64,000 nt of DNA from assembly GCA_026874595.1 (NCBI GenBank), contig CM049313.1, positions 59,969,159-60,033,158 on the forward strand, read 5' to 3'. Below are positions 1-12,700 of this stretch, one piece after another. Source of the DNA: Sipunculus nudus (Eukaryota > Annelida > Sipuncula > Golfingiida > Sipunculidae). Within the stretch, counting starts at the first letter, position 1. Each line of letters opens with the position of its first letter. The notes beneath the pieces were generated by a model that was not told the DNA's origin, searched no databases, and worked only from the letters and a program-made list of their open reading frames with translations. The position numbers and the translations under genes are program-made.

Positions 1-1110
1 TCTATTGGCATGATGTAATAGATGCTGATAAACTAGTGGCAGGCTAGATGTAAAAGCATCACACAGCTAACATAGATGGTAAAATGACTCAATTCAATCT
101 CCATAAATCAGCCAAAAATCATTCATGTGGAACAATTTATAATGACAATTATTATAAGAATTATTGTAGGGATTATTCTTGTAAAATATTTAACAAACTG
201 GCTTCAGTGGCATCAGTCGAAAAACGTTTCACAGGTTTATTACTCATATAGGAAGATACAGCAAACTGGCTAAGTTCAGCTTCCCGTAACTCAGCCAAAA
301 AGCACTGAACTAAAACCATTCAAACAAACTTGAATTATCAACATCTGAGGATAATTAATGTGGGAGATTTAAGAATTTGGCCCAGTAGTTTTTGAGAAGA
401 TGATCTTTGTAGCCACTGAGCTAAAATGGGCTGTTATGGCATATGACTAAATTCAGCTTCCCATAACTTAGCCAAAAGTGACTGAACTGAGACCATTTGA
501 ACAAACTTTAGAAAGCACTACCCTAGGATCATTTCTGTGCGATATTGAACAATTTGGCTGAATGGTTCCAGAGAAGAAGTTTTTTTGTAGCCGTCAGTAT
601 GATACAGGCACTGATGACCCCTGTACAAAAAAAGCCAATCCAGGTGGTGCCACCAATACATCAATTTCAGATATGACTCATGTGACCAACATTGGCATAA
701 AATTTGGTGATGATAGCTCCAGCCGTTTCTGAGATTGTAATTTTAGTATGCTTTTTTGGAGTTATGACAAAGTTCAACTTCCTGTAACTCGGCCAAAAAT
801 CACCGAACTTAAACCATACGAACAAACTTGAGATTGTTCCAGGAATCATTTCTGTAAAATATTGGACAATTTGGCTGAACAGATTCAGAGAAGAAGATTT
901 TAAAGATTTTTTAGCTTTTTCCCTATAAAATCTAAGAAAATGCAGTAAGCCAAATAATAAGCAAAATCCAAAAGAGTTTTTTAGATGTCTTATTTTTTCA
1001 TAAAATTTTTTTATGCTAAATCATGCCATTTTCAAGATAGTATGGGTTAGCGTACAGACGACAGCCGACAGCTTATGCCACACCATCGCATATTAGCTCA
1101 CAGGTTCCCT
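1..1110 (-). repeat. Minus-oriented array element, cut by the window edge
   Basis: Diverged copies of one unit (cores near 270-340, 445-520 and 775-840) share CAGCTTCC, then AACT(C/T)(A/G)GCCAAAA, then AACAAACTT. A GGTGGTGCCACC palindrome variant lies near 645. The right end (about 1030-1110), read on the minus strand, begins CCTGTGAGCTAATATGCGAT and continues into a GTCGTCTGT-like stretch. That resembles the 5' end plus GTCCGTC run of the other array elements here. The 3' end is outside the window. No coding capacity is seen. Confidence 0.55.
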
Positions 1111-1782
1111 AAAAATAATATATGTTGCCAAAAAAATGAAAAATAAAAATGTTGTAAAGATCTTTATTAAATACAGCATGTTTGTAAATTTTAATAAGTA
1201 AATATGATGTTAATAAATAGATATCACTCAAACAAATGAAAGGGTAAATAAATCAAACTAAAACTGCATGCACTGACCGATTTCCTTTGAAATACTGTGT
1301 TAGTCATGCAAAATTGTATAAAACACTTCATACTACTCCCTTTGAATATTCAAATAACAAAATAAATCAATTCAATATATCACAAATATCCAACAGATAT
1401 TGCATTTATCCTTATACAAATGGTATAAAGCTGATGTTCAATATTACAAAATAAAAACTTGCTCTTTTAATTTACCATTAAAAAAAATTAGTAATACAAC
1501 TGTCAAGAGTCACTGACCATAGTCAATAAAGGAAACTGTTCTCATAAAAAAGGAAAAAAATATACTTTTAAATATATCTGAAGATGCTGACATCAATAAA
1601 TGCTATAGTGAGGTTATTAAATATGTAAATATATCGAAAGACAATCTTGTTTATTAACTGCACAATTACACTCCTCTGAGGTCATGTAAATTATTCATGG
1701 GTTAAAATGGAATGCAAAATGAGATTTTCATGAAAAACTGCAGTTGAGGATGAATGTAAAAATGAAAAACATGGTAGCAGCT

Positions 1783-2452
1783 TCAATGCAAATAGTTAGT
1801 CAAACATACACCCAACAACATAAAATACACCATTAAAGTCAACCAGAATTTGTTGTAGCCATGTTTGATGTTTAACAGACCCATTATCAGTGACTTAGGC
1901 TGTATATCTATGGTTTCCTTTGACTTTACATGTTTATGTGACATGCTGCTCGATCCATTCTCAGGCAGGTCTGTACCTTTGATGTAATTATCATTGATAT
2001 CTATGAGCATTTGTTCATTTTGTGCTTGATCTTCTTTTTGTGATGTGCCTTTAAAGGAGAAATTTGCCATCAGTGCCTGCTGCTCTTCTGAATTCAGCTT
2101 TTTCATATTTTCCGGAAGAGGAAGCTCTTCATCCCCCATCATGACATGCAACATTGCTAACTCCTCTAGCTCTGTCTCACTCACACACCATGGCAGAGGT
2201 AGCCGTGGTTTTCTTTGACCTTGACTTCTGACCTTCAACGGCTCTGCTGCATTATGTTTGCCGGGATGGAGTTTTCCAGGTTTCTTGAATTTTAAAAAGA
2301 CATCCCTGTGTTGTCTGCAATGTCGCGGACATTTTCTGCCTGTTGCATGCTTTTGCTGAGCACATGAAAATGACACCTTGGTTGTTCGTCCCACAGCCAC
2401 AAGATGTCTCTGTAATCTTTGTTCCAGGCCTTTCCTTGGATTTGTCCTTGGT
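1783..2452 (-). CDS. Minus-strand gene, exon 4 (terminal)
   Basis: The acceptor reads TTTAACAG at 2453. The codon split AG|A restores Arg. The exon encodes residues 237-459, including the basic Cys/His region and the hydrophobic C-terminus, and ends in TGA. Candidate poly(A) signals AATAAA on the minus strand are at 1655-1650 and 1168-1163. Confidence 0.72.
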
Positions 2453-4944
2453 CTGTTAAATTTAAATATAATATTTTTTATTATATAAAATATAACATGG
2501 ATATTATAATAATATATAATCAACCAATTTGTACACAGTTAATGATACATAGTGAATCTTGCTAACCAACACACAGATGTGTTAATAGGAATGTCCCTGA
2601 TGTACATTTGTTTTGTATTATCTATTACTGGGTCTGTTGGAATTTTTTTTATAAATTTCCTAAAATGTTGTGAAGATGAAGCAATGAATCATTTGCCAAC
2701 CTTTTTAAATCAAATTGCAAACAATTTTTAAAGGCCTTTAGTGTACATGATATCTCATATACTATTCTGTTAACCTGCTTTGAATTTTAGTTATTGGACA
2801 GTGATGGACCAATGATCAGTCGGTTTGGAGCAAATTGACCTGATCATCAGTCTCACAGTGCCATAATCAATTACAAAATTTTGCAAATAACAAAGGCTCT
2901 GAGTTGGGGAAATATACTGGTATGCTTTCATACCAAAGCTCACTACAAACATACAAACCGGCTCGGGATTATTACATAGATTAGCAAAGATGTAGGCCCG
3001 TATATCAGCTAAGATGATGTACAGGTGTGTACAAGTCAGAAAATTAATACTTCTAAACAACCGAATAATTGTGGTATCAGTCTGTGGAGAGAGGTCAACC
3101 GACTCTGACCACTGATTGATCAAGAGATTACAATGGATTCCCGACATTAAGCTATCATTTACAATTATATAATCCATTGCTTTTCTTTGGTACTTACCTT
3201 ACAGGTTTTGGCTCAGCAGGTTTGTCATCAAACAACGAGAACAAATCATCCCATCCATCATCTCTCACTTTGGACTGGAAGACAACAAAAAGAAAATTTC
3301 TTATTGTAGTTATCAATATGATGAAAATTGGCAAATACATTTTTTCCTGGATAATCTTCATGGATTTTTGTATTAATTTTAAAAAATTTATCAAAATTTT
3401 GACTGACAAGAATATTTCAATCTGTTCTAATTTAGACATCTTACAGATAAATACATGCACAATTTTTTCAGATCATTTGGATGAGTACCCTTACTAATTT
3501 ATTAAGGATAAGACTAATTAATAATGATGATAATTATAATTATAATAAAGAATGAATGACCAGTTCATCATATCAGTGTTAAGAAAATCAGTAGAACCTC
3601 TATCAATGTGTTAAAAATGAAGGGACCTGCAGCAAACTTTCACTTTATACAAATTTCATTAGAGTTTATCTGAAATATTTTGTCTAAAACTTCAACACAT
3701 GTGGGGTATTCAACTTTGCTTGGCACACAGAGAGTTTACACTGAAGGATCTAAAAAAGAAATTTACCATGATATAGGACTTGATGGCCTTGAAGTGATTA
3801 TGACATGCAGCAATGATTTCAACCATTAGTGCTGAACCACTGTAAGTACGGGATATTTGGCAATTGTACTTCTTTTCCTGCAGACGCAAGAAAAAATCCC
3901 CAGCACCCAAGATGGTCTCCAGGTTTTCTTCACTGACATTTTTTATTTCAAAACTGTTTCTGTAAGGCAGCACCAGGTGTCTTTGGAGTAGACTTAGGAA
4001 GCTCTGAATGTGGTTTTGTTCTCTGTTTACATGCTGAGTGAGGACCTGCTGCAGAAAGCTGTGAGCTGCTGGTGGTATTTGACTGTTTGCGCTGTTAAGC
4101 TGGTTCTGGAAGAATTCATACAGGGCCCAGTGGCACTGTTGCTGAGGCATATTGCTTCCTGAAACTTTAAACAAATAAAAAAAATTAAGTCAAATTAAAC
4201 ATATTTATCAATATTTTATGTAAGTTATGAATCTTGTCATTTAGACATTTATTTAATGACATTTATTGGATGAAAGATAACTTGACTACTACAGAATTTC
4301 AGAACTAAGTTTCAAGCTCTATAACAAACAAAATGTGTCAATGCTTCTATCATAAAAAATCACAAACCCATGAAAGTCATAATTCTGTTGTATTTTTACG
4401 TATAGTGAAAACCACTAATGTTAGCAACCAAATATTTTATTAATAAATTTAAATGATGATTAATAATCCAATTATATCACTAAAATTCCCTTAAATATTA
4501 GACATTATTTAGATAAAATAATGAAACCATAAACAATTATTAATTTAAATTACAGGATATTTTACAACTGTTAAATATATTACAGGATATTTTACATTTT
4601 TGAAGATTGAATGAAAAGGTGGACCTGCATTGGAGTGGTATACAAAACATGACAATTTTATATGATAAAAATGGTGAACACTAAATTTGACTCCACTACA
4701 TACCTGATGATGATTTTCTCCTTTTAATTGGTGTGCAGCAACAGGCAGCATCTGACACATATTTCTTTACATCTGGTTCCCATGGTAACATGACACCTTT
4801 AATGGTTTGCTCAAATTCTGAATACTTTTCAGACATCTGTGAGGCATGGAGAATACAATCCTCCTTGCTGGCTTGGTTTGCTGATGGAGAGGGGAGGGAA
4901 TCATAGATATCCTCCCTACTCTCCTCCCATTCATAAAACACCAT
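1783..4944 (-). CDS. Unrecognised 459-residue protein with C-terminal hydrophobic tail, four coding exons
   Basis: Exons on the minus strand: 4944-4704 (coding part), 4158-3767, 3274-3198 and 2452-1783. The junction phases fit and the total is 1380 nt including a TGA stop. The ATG at 4944 has a good context (AAGATGG) and follows an acceptor at 4963, so a noncoding exon upstream is expected. Residues 1-80 are acidic then basic (KRRKSSS). Residues about 81-211 look helical and rich in Leu and Gln. Residues about 212-228 contain an acidic aromatic stretch, DDGWDDLFSLFDD. From 237 the protein is basic with a Cys/His cluster (RKCPRHCRQH), then acidic. The last about 22 residues (FWLTLMVYFMLLG...) look like one membrane segment with almost nothing after it, as in tail-anchored proteins. 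I do not recognise the family and assign no function. It is divergently oriented to ATR. Confidence 0.75.
3198..3274 (-). CDS. Minus-strand gene, exon 3
   Basis: A 77 nt exon between the acceptor CTTCCAG and the donor GTAAGTACC. It enters in phase 0 and leaves two bases (AG). It encodes the acidic aromatic motif DDGWDDLFSLFDD. Confidence 0.72.
3767..4158 (-). CDS. Minus-strand gene, exon 2
   Basis: A 392 nt exon between the acceptor GTTTCAG and the donor GTAAATTTC. The split codon G|GA links it to exon 1. It encodes the predicted helical Leu/Gln-rich block, about residues 81-211. Confidence 0.72.
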
Positions 4945-4962
4945 CTTTGTGACTTTCTCACA
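4704..4962 (-). CDS. Minus-strand gene, first coding exon
   Basis: The acceptor GTTTTACAG ends at 4963 and the donor GTATGTAG begins at 4703. Eighteen bases precede the ATG at 4944 without an in-frame stop, so coding could start further upstream if another exon exists. I saw none in 4963-5930. Confidence 0.65.
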
Positions 4963-5846
4963 CTGTAAAACAAATAAGAAATTAAGCTTTTTAAATCACA
5001 ATTATATAGATTTTGTTCATATCATCTGAACTATTACTGAACAGGTGCCGTATTACCAATAAAGCATGTTGAATTAATACAAAAATCCCTCTTTCCCTTT
5101 AAATTAAATATGTACTTGCCAAAATTGCACAGTGGAACTGTTTGCTTACTCCTGTAAATGAATGTTAAAAAATGGGTGTCAACATAAACAAAGAGTGTGG
5201 GGCTGGTTGCATGGCAGAGCTACACCACATGTTATTCAGGAGATGCCTGAATGACTTGGCTCAAAAAATGTAATACATGTTCCCACTGGCTAAAACACCA
5301 CCTATTGTGGCTCACAATAGGACCCCCCCCCCCAGACATGTAGCCTTGTTATGGTAAACAGACACATGAGCATTCTGAAATGAGCAGGGGGGAGAGGTGT
5401 GAATGGAGTCCAATTAGATTCTGTTAACATTAAGCTGACTTGCACCCACAACGTTATGTCACTGATTATAATTTTTTAATATATTATTATGTGCGTTTGC
5501 TTTTTTATTTAAATTTCTATTTGTTCCGGACTCAAATTTTAAACATAAGAATCATCCTAGAATAATATTGCTATTTATAATAATGGAAAGTTATTCGAGG
5601 CAAATTAGAACAAAACAATAATTAATGAATGCAACATCTATAGCCACTGAGAATGGTTCCCATATTCAAGCAGTCCCAATTAAACACGTCACATGCATTC
5701 AAGGGGGCCCCGGGGGGGGGGGGGGCAAAAACCTTTGTTATGCGTATGGGGCAGGAAAGAGAGGGCGCGGAGACAAGGTGTCCTTAGGCGGGAGAGCAAT
5801 GTCATAAATTGCCTAGCAACAGGTGTCCATTGCTGGGTATACTTAC

Positions 5847-5930
5847 CGTTAGAAACGGAATGCTTTTGGTAGAATACTTAATTTACCGTCTTCTGCTCAA
5901 ATGTAAGGCCGGTCTGGCACGCGCAATACT
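5847..5930 (-). other. Possible 5' noncoding exon of the minus-strand gene
   Basis: A strong minus-strand donor, AACG|GTAAGTA, has its exon end at 5847. The roughly 80 bases upstream hold no ATG. This fits a 5' UTR exon spliced to the acceptor at 4963. The upstream limit is arbitrary because no transcription start can be seen. Confidence 0.3.
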
Positions 5931-6757
5931 TTATAAAGTGTTATCTTGAGTGTCAAACCGTTATTGCTAGTTATTTCGCAATGCAAACATCATACTCAAG
6001 ATACTGCTGAGGTTGTGAAACGTCTGCACTCTTTCATTAGTTGTTTACATCATGTGACATGCCTGCAGTGTTTACACCATGTGACCTTCAGACCGGTTTC
6101 TCCTTAAAACTCGATAATTATTTATTATATTACGAGAAATATGATAAGTTTCACATAGATAATTTGAAAATGACCACAAAATTAAAAGAGGAAATTTGTG
6201 TAATAAAAAAAATACAGAAATAAAACAAAAATTAAATTGCGTTATTATTAATATATATATATAAATATCGGAAGTGGGTGTCAGTCTACTTATTATTTCA
6301 TGCTCTCCTGTGTTGAAGGAAAGATTATAAGAACAGCGGGAACCCGAAGAAACGAACTGAATCTCGAGTAACTGTTAGTGCTAGGTATTCACAAATACAT
6401 GCGTATTTCAGATATCCAATGTGTGCAGTATACTGAATATTGTAATTTATTTTGCGATTCATAATAATTATTAATTGGCCTAAACAAAGCAGTTGATATA
6501 ATAGCAATTGATTTGAGCGATAATACCATGATATATCACTATTATCAGACAAGCTGTCAAAACTGGAAGCATTAAACTTCTCTGTGAAGCCACTATCTCT
6601 GTAGCCCCAGAGATAAGATTACTTGAGATAATAAGTTAGCAAACTTGCTATTCAGTAAAAAATGGCAGTTTATGACTTTGATCAGAAGTTTCTGTCTTTC
6701 ACCATTGGCTTTGAGCCTTTTGATTTTAGGACTCTAGGAGTGCTTATTTCCTCTCCT

Positions 6758-6780
6758 CCCCCCCCCCCCCCCCCCCCCCC
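6758..6780. repeat. Poly(C) homopolymer run
   Basis: Twenty-three consecutive C residues, preceded by CTCTCCT and followed by GGG. The length is likely to be polymorphic or poorly assembled. Confidence 0.9.
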
Positions 6781-7649
6781 GGGTTGTCCCAACTCCCAAT
6801 GTAAGATGGAATAGTAAATTGTTTGTTAGAATGGAAATTCATTTATAGAAGCTCTTTAGGATAATTTCTGATTTATATATGTAACAGAAGCATGAAACCC
6901 ATATCTGGTTCTGGTATTATTCCAGCATGGTTCCAGTAACTCCTAACTCTTCAGTTCCTTGTCATTTATTAATTCAGTTTTTGGAGCCACTATAGAACAT
7001 GGGCTTTGCTTCTATTGAGGAAAATATAAATTAAAATGGTCTCCTCTCATTCCCTATTTTAACTACTACTTTTCCCTGTAGATGTCCCTACACTCAACTC
7101 TAACATTAACAACTACTAAGCATCAGAAGTCGCCTGAATAGGGAAACGAACCAACGATCTCTAGAATAGGAGCCCTACATGCTACTAAGTGAGCCGTGAA
7201 GACGAGATACCAACAGGAGCGAGTTTTGTTCATTTATATCTGCGATTGAAGCACCAGCTATCATGAAAATGGGAAACCATTTACTATTTGAACAGGAAAA
7301 TTAAGCTTTAAGTTCCCCGGACCCCTCCTCCTCTAATATAATAAACTCCAGTTATGAGCAAAATTAAATACGGGAATTCTCAGGAAAATAATATGTATCA
7401 ACCTTTTTCAGGAAACAATTAATTATGCGACACCCGTTGTGCATAATGTACCGGTGGTAGGCTGAAGCCCAGTTTCTATAGTCCTTTCCTGTTTTTGAGT
7501 CACGCATTGTGGATATTGTTGTAACTTCTGATATAAATGGTACATTATGTCCCAGGGTTTCTATGAATTGTGACCTCTTAATATTGGTAACTTTTCTTTA
7601 AGTTGATACAGCGTATCTTGTTGTCAGGTATATAAGCTTCGAATGTTAG

Positions 7650-8150
7650 GTGACACCACTCTGGCATTTGGACTTGAGGACAACACATCCCTCGACTATG
7701 TTTTTGTCACTTCTTTTAGTTGAATGTGTTGTTAATTCATACCTTGTTTAATATTATATAGTACTTCTGTGTGAATAACTCTTAATGTGAATTGGTTATA
7801 ATTTCTAGGAATGTGAGGTACGTTCTTTGTTCCCAGTTTGGCACCACATTATATGTAATAATAAGGCCACATAATTGGTAATATTTAATGCCAAGTAAGC
7901 CCATGGGGCCCTGTTGTTTGTATTAATGCCAATTTAGGCCATGGGGCCACGTTATTAAAAATATAATATTTTGATGTCTTGCAACACTTGTGTATATTTC
8001 TGTATAGTTCTGACATGTTGCATTGACCTAATTGTTGTATAATCATATGTATAAGTCCATAATATTCACCAAGACTTTGGCATTCAAACTTGAGGACATC
8101 GTGTCCCTCAATTATGCATTTGTCACTTCTTTCGGTTCTTCAGAATAAAG
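7650..8150. repeat. Pair of diverged direct repeats
   Basis: Two segments of about 70-80 bp start near 7659 and 8079. Both read GGCATT..., then ACTTGAGGACA, then TCCCTC, then TTTGTCACTTCTTT. They are about 420 bp apart with unrelated sequence between. They could be ends of one old element or a local duplication. Confidence 0.5.
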
Positions 8151-9059
8151 CCATGTGTTACATACTGTCTCAGGTTGTGTCAACTGTTCACGCATGTGTG
8201 TGCCTCTTGAGTCCTGTCACCTATAATAAAAAAATGTTATTGGTCTTACCTTACAGATGCATATTTACAGGTGTAGTGACAATTGTCTTAGAGCATCCTA
8301 TGTTGCTTTTATATTTTTTCTTATAACCAAATTTCTAGTAATTTCACTTATTTTGACACCACAGTAACATTAAAAATGTTCAAGGGGAAATCAGAGGTTA
8401 GGTAAATTACTGACACAATTACCAGCGTTTCAGGGTAGCAGATGAGGTGCCAGTCCAGTTTGTCTGGACTATACCTAGTAATCTGAGCCAAGAGCTGACA
8501 GCACTAGTCTGAGCATATTGACACAAAACCAGGGCTTACTGATCAGGTGCCAGCCATCTACTGATAAGGAGTCCAGTGTTGTCTTATAAGTTAGTTTTCA
8601 TGTTCAACAATAATATAAATTTTCAAAATTATTTTACCACCAGTTCAACAAATTTTATATGCAGAAAAAAATATAAATTTATGTCTTTGGATATTTGTTG
8701 ACAAATATGAATGTAATTTGATTGTCATGTATTAAATCATAAATGTTTTGAAATTTAATAATATGTTTAACCCATTAAAATGAAAAAACACTTCAATATA
8801 ACAATTAAAAAAAACTAATTGTTTAAAGAACCTTAACATATGTAACAATGTGTCTGTAATGTTCCTATAAAAGTACATGAAAGAGGATTTCATAATAAAA
8901 GAGCAGTAATTTAAACTTGCTTTATAGCTTAAAGGAATGAACACCAAATTTTGGTCACTTTAACTGCCAAAAATCGAGACTGTACCGACCCACTCTGGGA
9001 GAGTGGAAATAAGCAGGAAAGGCTGGCCTTAAATTTCATATTTTTGGACTGGCTACTGA

Positions 9060-9250
9060 GATCTGTTATAAGGGGCCCTGCTTGAAAGTGGTGCCATATT
9101 CTGATCATCTTGTCTTTCAGTCCATCTGTTGTTAGTGAAACTTCTTTCACATGCAAACAGAAAACATTTGATCTTTCTAAAATTCAGATGGTAATTGGTG
9201 TCTATGAGGGCTCCATAACAGACCCATCCAAAAATCATCATGGCTGCCAG
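9060..9250. repeat. Single-unit relative of the array at the right edge
   Basis: It shares CTTGAAA, GTGGTGCC, a GTCAGTCC-like stretch and TATGAGGGCTCC with the array from 62965 onward. It is diverged and not tandem. It lies upstream of ATR exon 1. Confidence 0.45.
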
Positions 9251-9663
9251 AGAACAATCTGTGATTTAATTTTGCATGCATATCTCATAGAAAACACATT
9301 TTAACTTTAAAAAGTGCTTCAAAATTTCAGACTTGTTAAATCCACCATTTTTCGAGTAAATACTAAAATGGGCCTCATATTTTGTATTGGAATAGCAAAC
9401 TAATGTTGCTGCCCTGACATTCCTTTCTTAGGCGAGGCACCCTTCTCCTGTAATATATTTCTGAGGAATATATAATTAATCTGCCTTTGTAAGAAAACAA
9501 AATTTATCTGACACCTAAAGGGACCAAGCAGGTAAATGGGCCCAATTCTGAACAAATAGCCTGGTGTTACCCAGGGTATAGAGATTTACATCAAGCAAGG
9601 CCAATAAATCTTAATCATTGATCTATGTCTATCTACATGTTAACAATTTCTTGCAGACGAAAG

Positions 9664-9710
9664 ATGTCTGCTGCAGACCTGGGCCAGATCCTTGAGAGAC
9701 TCCAGAAAAG
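9664..9710 (+). CDS. ATR: ATR exon 1 (first coding), residues 1-15
   Basis: The exon starts at 9657 with seven noncoding bases, then the ATG. The donor is GTAGATAT and leaves AG. The start [13 protein letters not shown] is short and plausible for ATR, but the extreme N-terminus is poorly conserved, so this is the least certain exon. Confidence 0.7.
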
Positions 9711-12700
9711 GTAGATATTATTTTATTGACCTTCACTCTCCCATCAGTGCATATTTGTAATTCCTCACTTGTTTGTATTTGTTTGAGAATGTATATGCAT
9801 AGGTTACCTTTATTTCTTGTTAAGAAATAATTGCTAGTATCAAGATTGTTATGAAAGGATATAAAGTGATGTAAATTTAGAATTTAAAATAAAGTTTTTC
9901 TATCTGTCATGGAAATGTTATGCAGTATGTCTTTGGTTTGTTGTTACTCACAAATGATATTTGAACCATTATTTTCAGTGGTGGTCCAGAGGATGTGGCC
10001 ATCTACAAGCAGGCAGTGTCCCACCTGATAAACCAGTCACTGACAGATCTGAGGAAAGGTAACATGTCATCTCATTACTCCTATTATTAGTTTACATTAC
10101 AATCTCTGAGTATATTGAATGAGATTCAAGAAATGTTCATGAATTTCAGAAAAGCACTAATCATGAATAAAACAACAAATAAATTGGTGCAGAACTGTTT
10201 TTTTTATTAAATAAATGTCCATTTTAATTCTATATTCACAGCATTTAGGGAAATGTCATAAAGTATTTATTTTCACACTATAGGACTAAAATTTGCATTT
10301 TTTACTTTCCAATTATGAAGACTTCTAATTCTTTTGATAAATGGGAAACTTTTTTTTCACACAAAGATATGTTTGTGTAAAAAGGAAGTTGCCAAGTCCC
10401 AAAAACTTTATTCACATATTTCCAGAATCAGGTGACAGACCTCTTATACTTTCTTCATGATACTCACTAAGTGTCTCAATCTTTGTGTCTGTGAGATTAT
10501 TTTGCTTAGATTTTTAAACAGAGTGAGGTTTTGCCTGTTTCAGTAAGTGAAGTTTTTTGTCACTCTCTCTTTAAAACTGCCCATTCTTCCACCTTTTGAA
10601 AAAGAATTTATGTGATTCCTGACTTCCTTTTTGTATATATCAATGATCTGAGGGTAATTCTAGTTATGAAAAGTTCTTATAATGCCTCCATGAAGGATGT
10701 ATGAACTTGTTTGTCAATGTGATTGTAAACAGCAATGTTGACAAACATGTAACCTTAGGTGGTAGATGGCATATATGTAGAGGCAGAAAGATCAATTGTT
10801 GCAAAATGCCATTTGCAAAGCTCTGGCTTATCTGACTTGCTGCCAGATGCTCTTGTTGAATTTGTTTTGATTATTTTGGCGCGCCCCCACGTTATAAATA
10901 CTTTGATATAAACAAAACAAGCAGCCTGTGTGCTGTGGTATCCACATTTTCTGGTCTATTTTCATGAAAGCTCCAAGGGATTACCTTCAGTTTGTAATGG
11001 TTAGATAGGTGATTAATCATAGTTGCATTGGGAATTGGTTGTAATTTCATGATGAACTATCCACAAAGATTTGTTAACCTGCACCAGTTGATAATCAGAA
11101 ATAATCATTCATTCAGGAGAATGAAATTTCTGACCTAAACATGGCATTCAGCTGATATATAGGGCTAAATGTTCGCTGCAATATGTTAAGCATAGGTCAC
11201 AACTGGCAGTACAGGCTCCTACGGCCTCTTTGCATTCAAATTTTTTGCAAAATTTCACGTGCCATGCTAGTCTGTCTTGCAAAATTTGGAGGTCGTCGAC
11301 CGCCAATTAGCACATTCAGAGCATGTTGGATATGTCCAACATTTTCTATGAATTCTCAGCTAACTACATGGCTACAAGTGTAACTTGCCTCTCCCACAAG
11401 GAGTTTGGCAGTGAGATGTGCACATATTTAACTTAAAGGTACCATGGGAAGAAAATCCATGGTCTAAGATGCATGTCATACTCAGTGAGGGAGCAAGTAC
11501 CACTTGCCTGCTGAGTACAGTTTCATCTACATTCTCTGTATGTGTTTACAGGCTGTTTGTGATCACGAAATCTTGCAAGACCGTTTTGCATGGCATGTGA
11601 GATTCTACACAAAATTTGGACGCACAGATACCGTAATACCCCATAAGCTGATTGTGACCAAGACTTTTCCTCTTCCTTTACGACCTCCATGGCACCATGG
11701 CACCCAAAGTTCACAAAAGCCTTTTGATAAGGCTTTAATAGCAAACAGAGAATTTTCTACAGTTTGCTGGCATTAATTATATGAAAGCACACATCCTCAT
11801 CTAAGGACCTAAGTTATGTGCAAAGCTTTACACTGGATTATGCAAGATCAATCATAAGATGGTTGCACTAACCTTACAGATCATCAAATATAACTGATCA
11901 TCGACCCATCACTTAATCATAGTGATGTTTTATTTGTTATTGTCGTTTAGATTGATTCCTCAAATCTTAAATATTTAAACAGAATAAGGTGGTATCTGTT
12001 TCAGTCAGTGAGAGTTTGTCTCGCTCGGATACAGCAACACACAAAAAGCACTATGAGCACTGTCTTCGCTTTATCAGCCATTGTGTTGCGGAATGTCCCC
12101 AGATCCTTGTTGGAGCCCCGCCAGATGGAGACCAGCCATCAGGGAGTTCCAGTGCAAACATAGCATCTGATAGAGGATACAGTAAGTATGTGTGATACAG
12201 AGTAGACTTAGACCCGCCACCTGATATGACAAATTGATTTTTAAAATCATAAAAATGTAATAAATTTTTACTTAGAAATAAAAAGCCTTAAAATCTTATA
12301 AGTCCTGAAATTGAAAATAGGAAGTTTGAGAATATTGACCAAAAGTACTAAATGTAAAAAGCCTTAAAATTTGAAAAGTCATGAAATTGAAATGAGAAAT
12401 TCAAGAAAATTTACAAAAACTAATAAAAAAATGATAAAAGTTAATCATCTGGTATTTATGAACAGTCTTTCAAAAATGTTTGTGTGTTGTGGTGGAAATT
12501 AGAAATACATGTACCTTTGACTTGTGCAAATTAATCCCAGTCTGACATCTAAGTTGTAAAGTTCTCAATTATATTGTATGAAACAAGAATTTAATTGCAC
12601 ATCCAATTAACAACAGTAGCCATTAACTCTGCCATTAGGTTCTGTTAAAAAAATATGAGTCATGATAATCGTCGTGTCACATATATGAAAATGCACTTCA

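Larger units (their letters stand above)
4963..9656. other. Intergenic and upstream region between divergent genes
   Basis: No further convincing coding exon was found. It holds a G-run near 5711-5725, a 23-base C-run at 6758-6780 and diffuse AT-rich sequence. The promoters of both genes and one or more ATR 5' UTR exons must lie here, because ATR exon 1 is entered through an acceptor. No TATA box or start site could be chosen. Confidence 0.5.

Noticed and set aside
2791-3177. 128-codon frame on the minus strand between exons 3 and 4
   Set aside because: It lies in the intron of the minus-strand gene, which splices with correct phase without it. Its composition gives no sign of a conserved protein.
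5625-5807. Glycine-rich frame
   Set aside because: It is created by the G-run near 5711 and has no support from splice sites or context.
11504-11776. 90-codon frame in ATR intron 2
   Set aside because: It overlaps the inverted repeat, and exons 2 and 3 join in phase without it.
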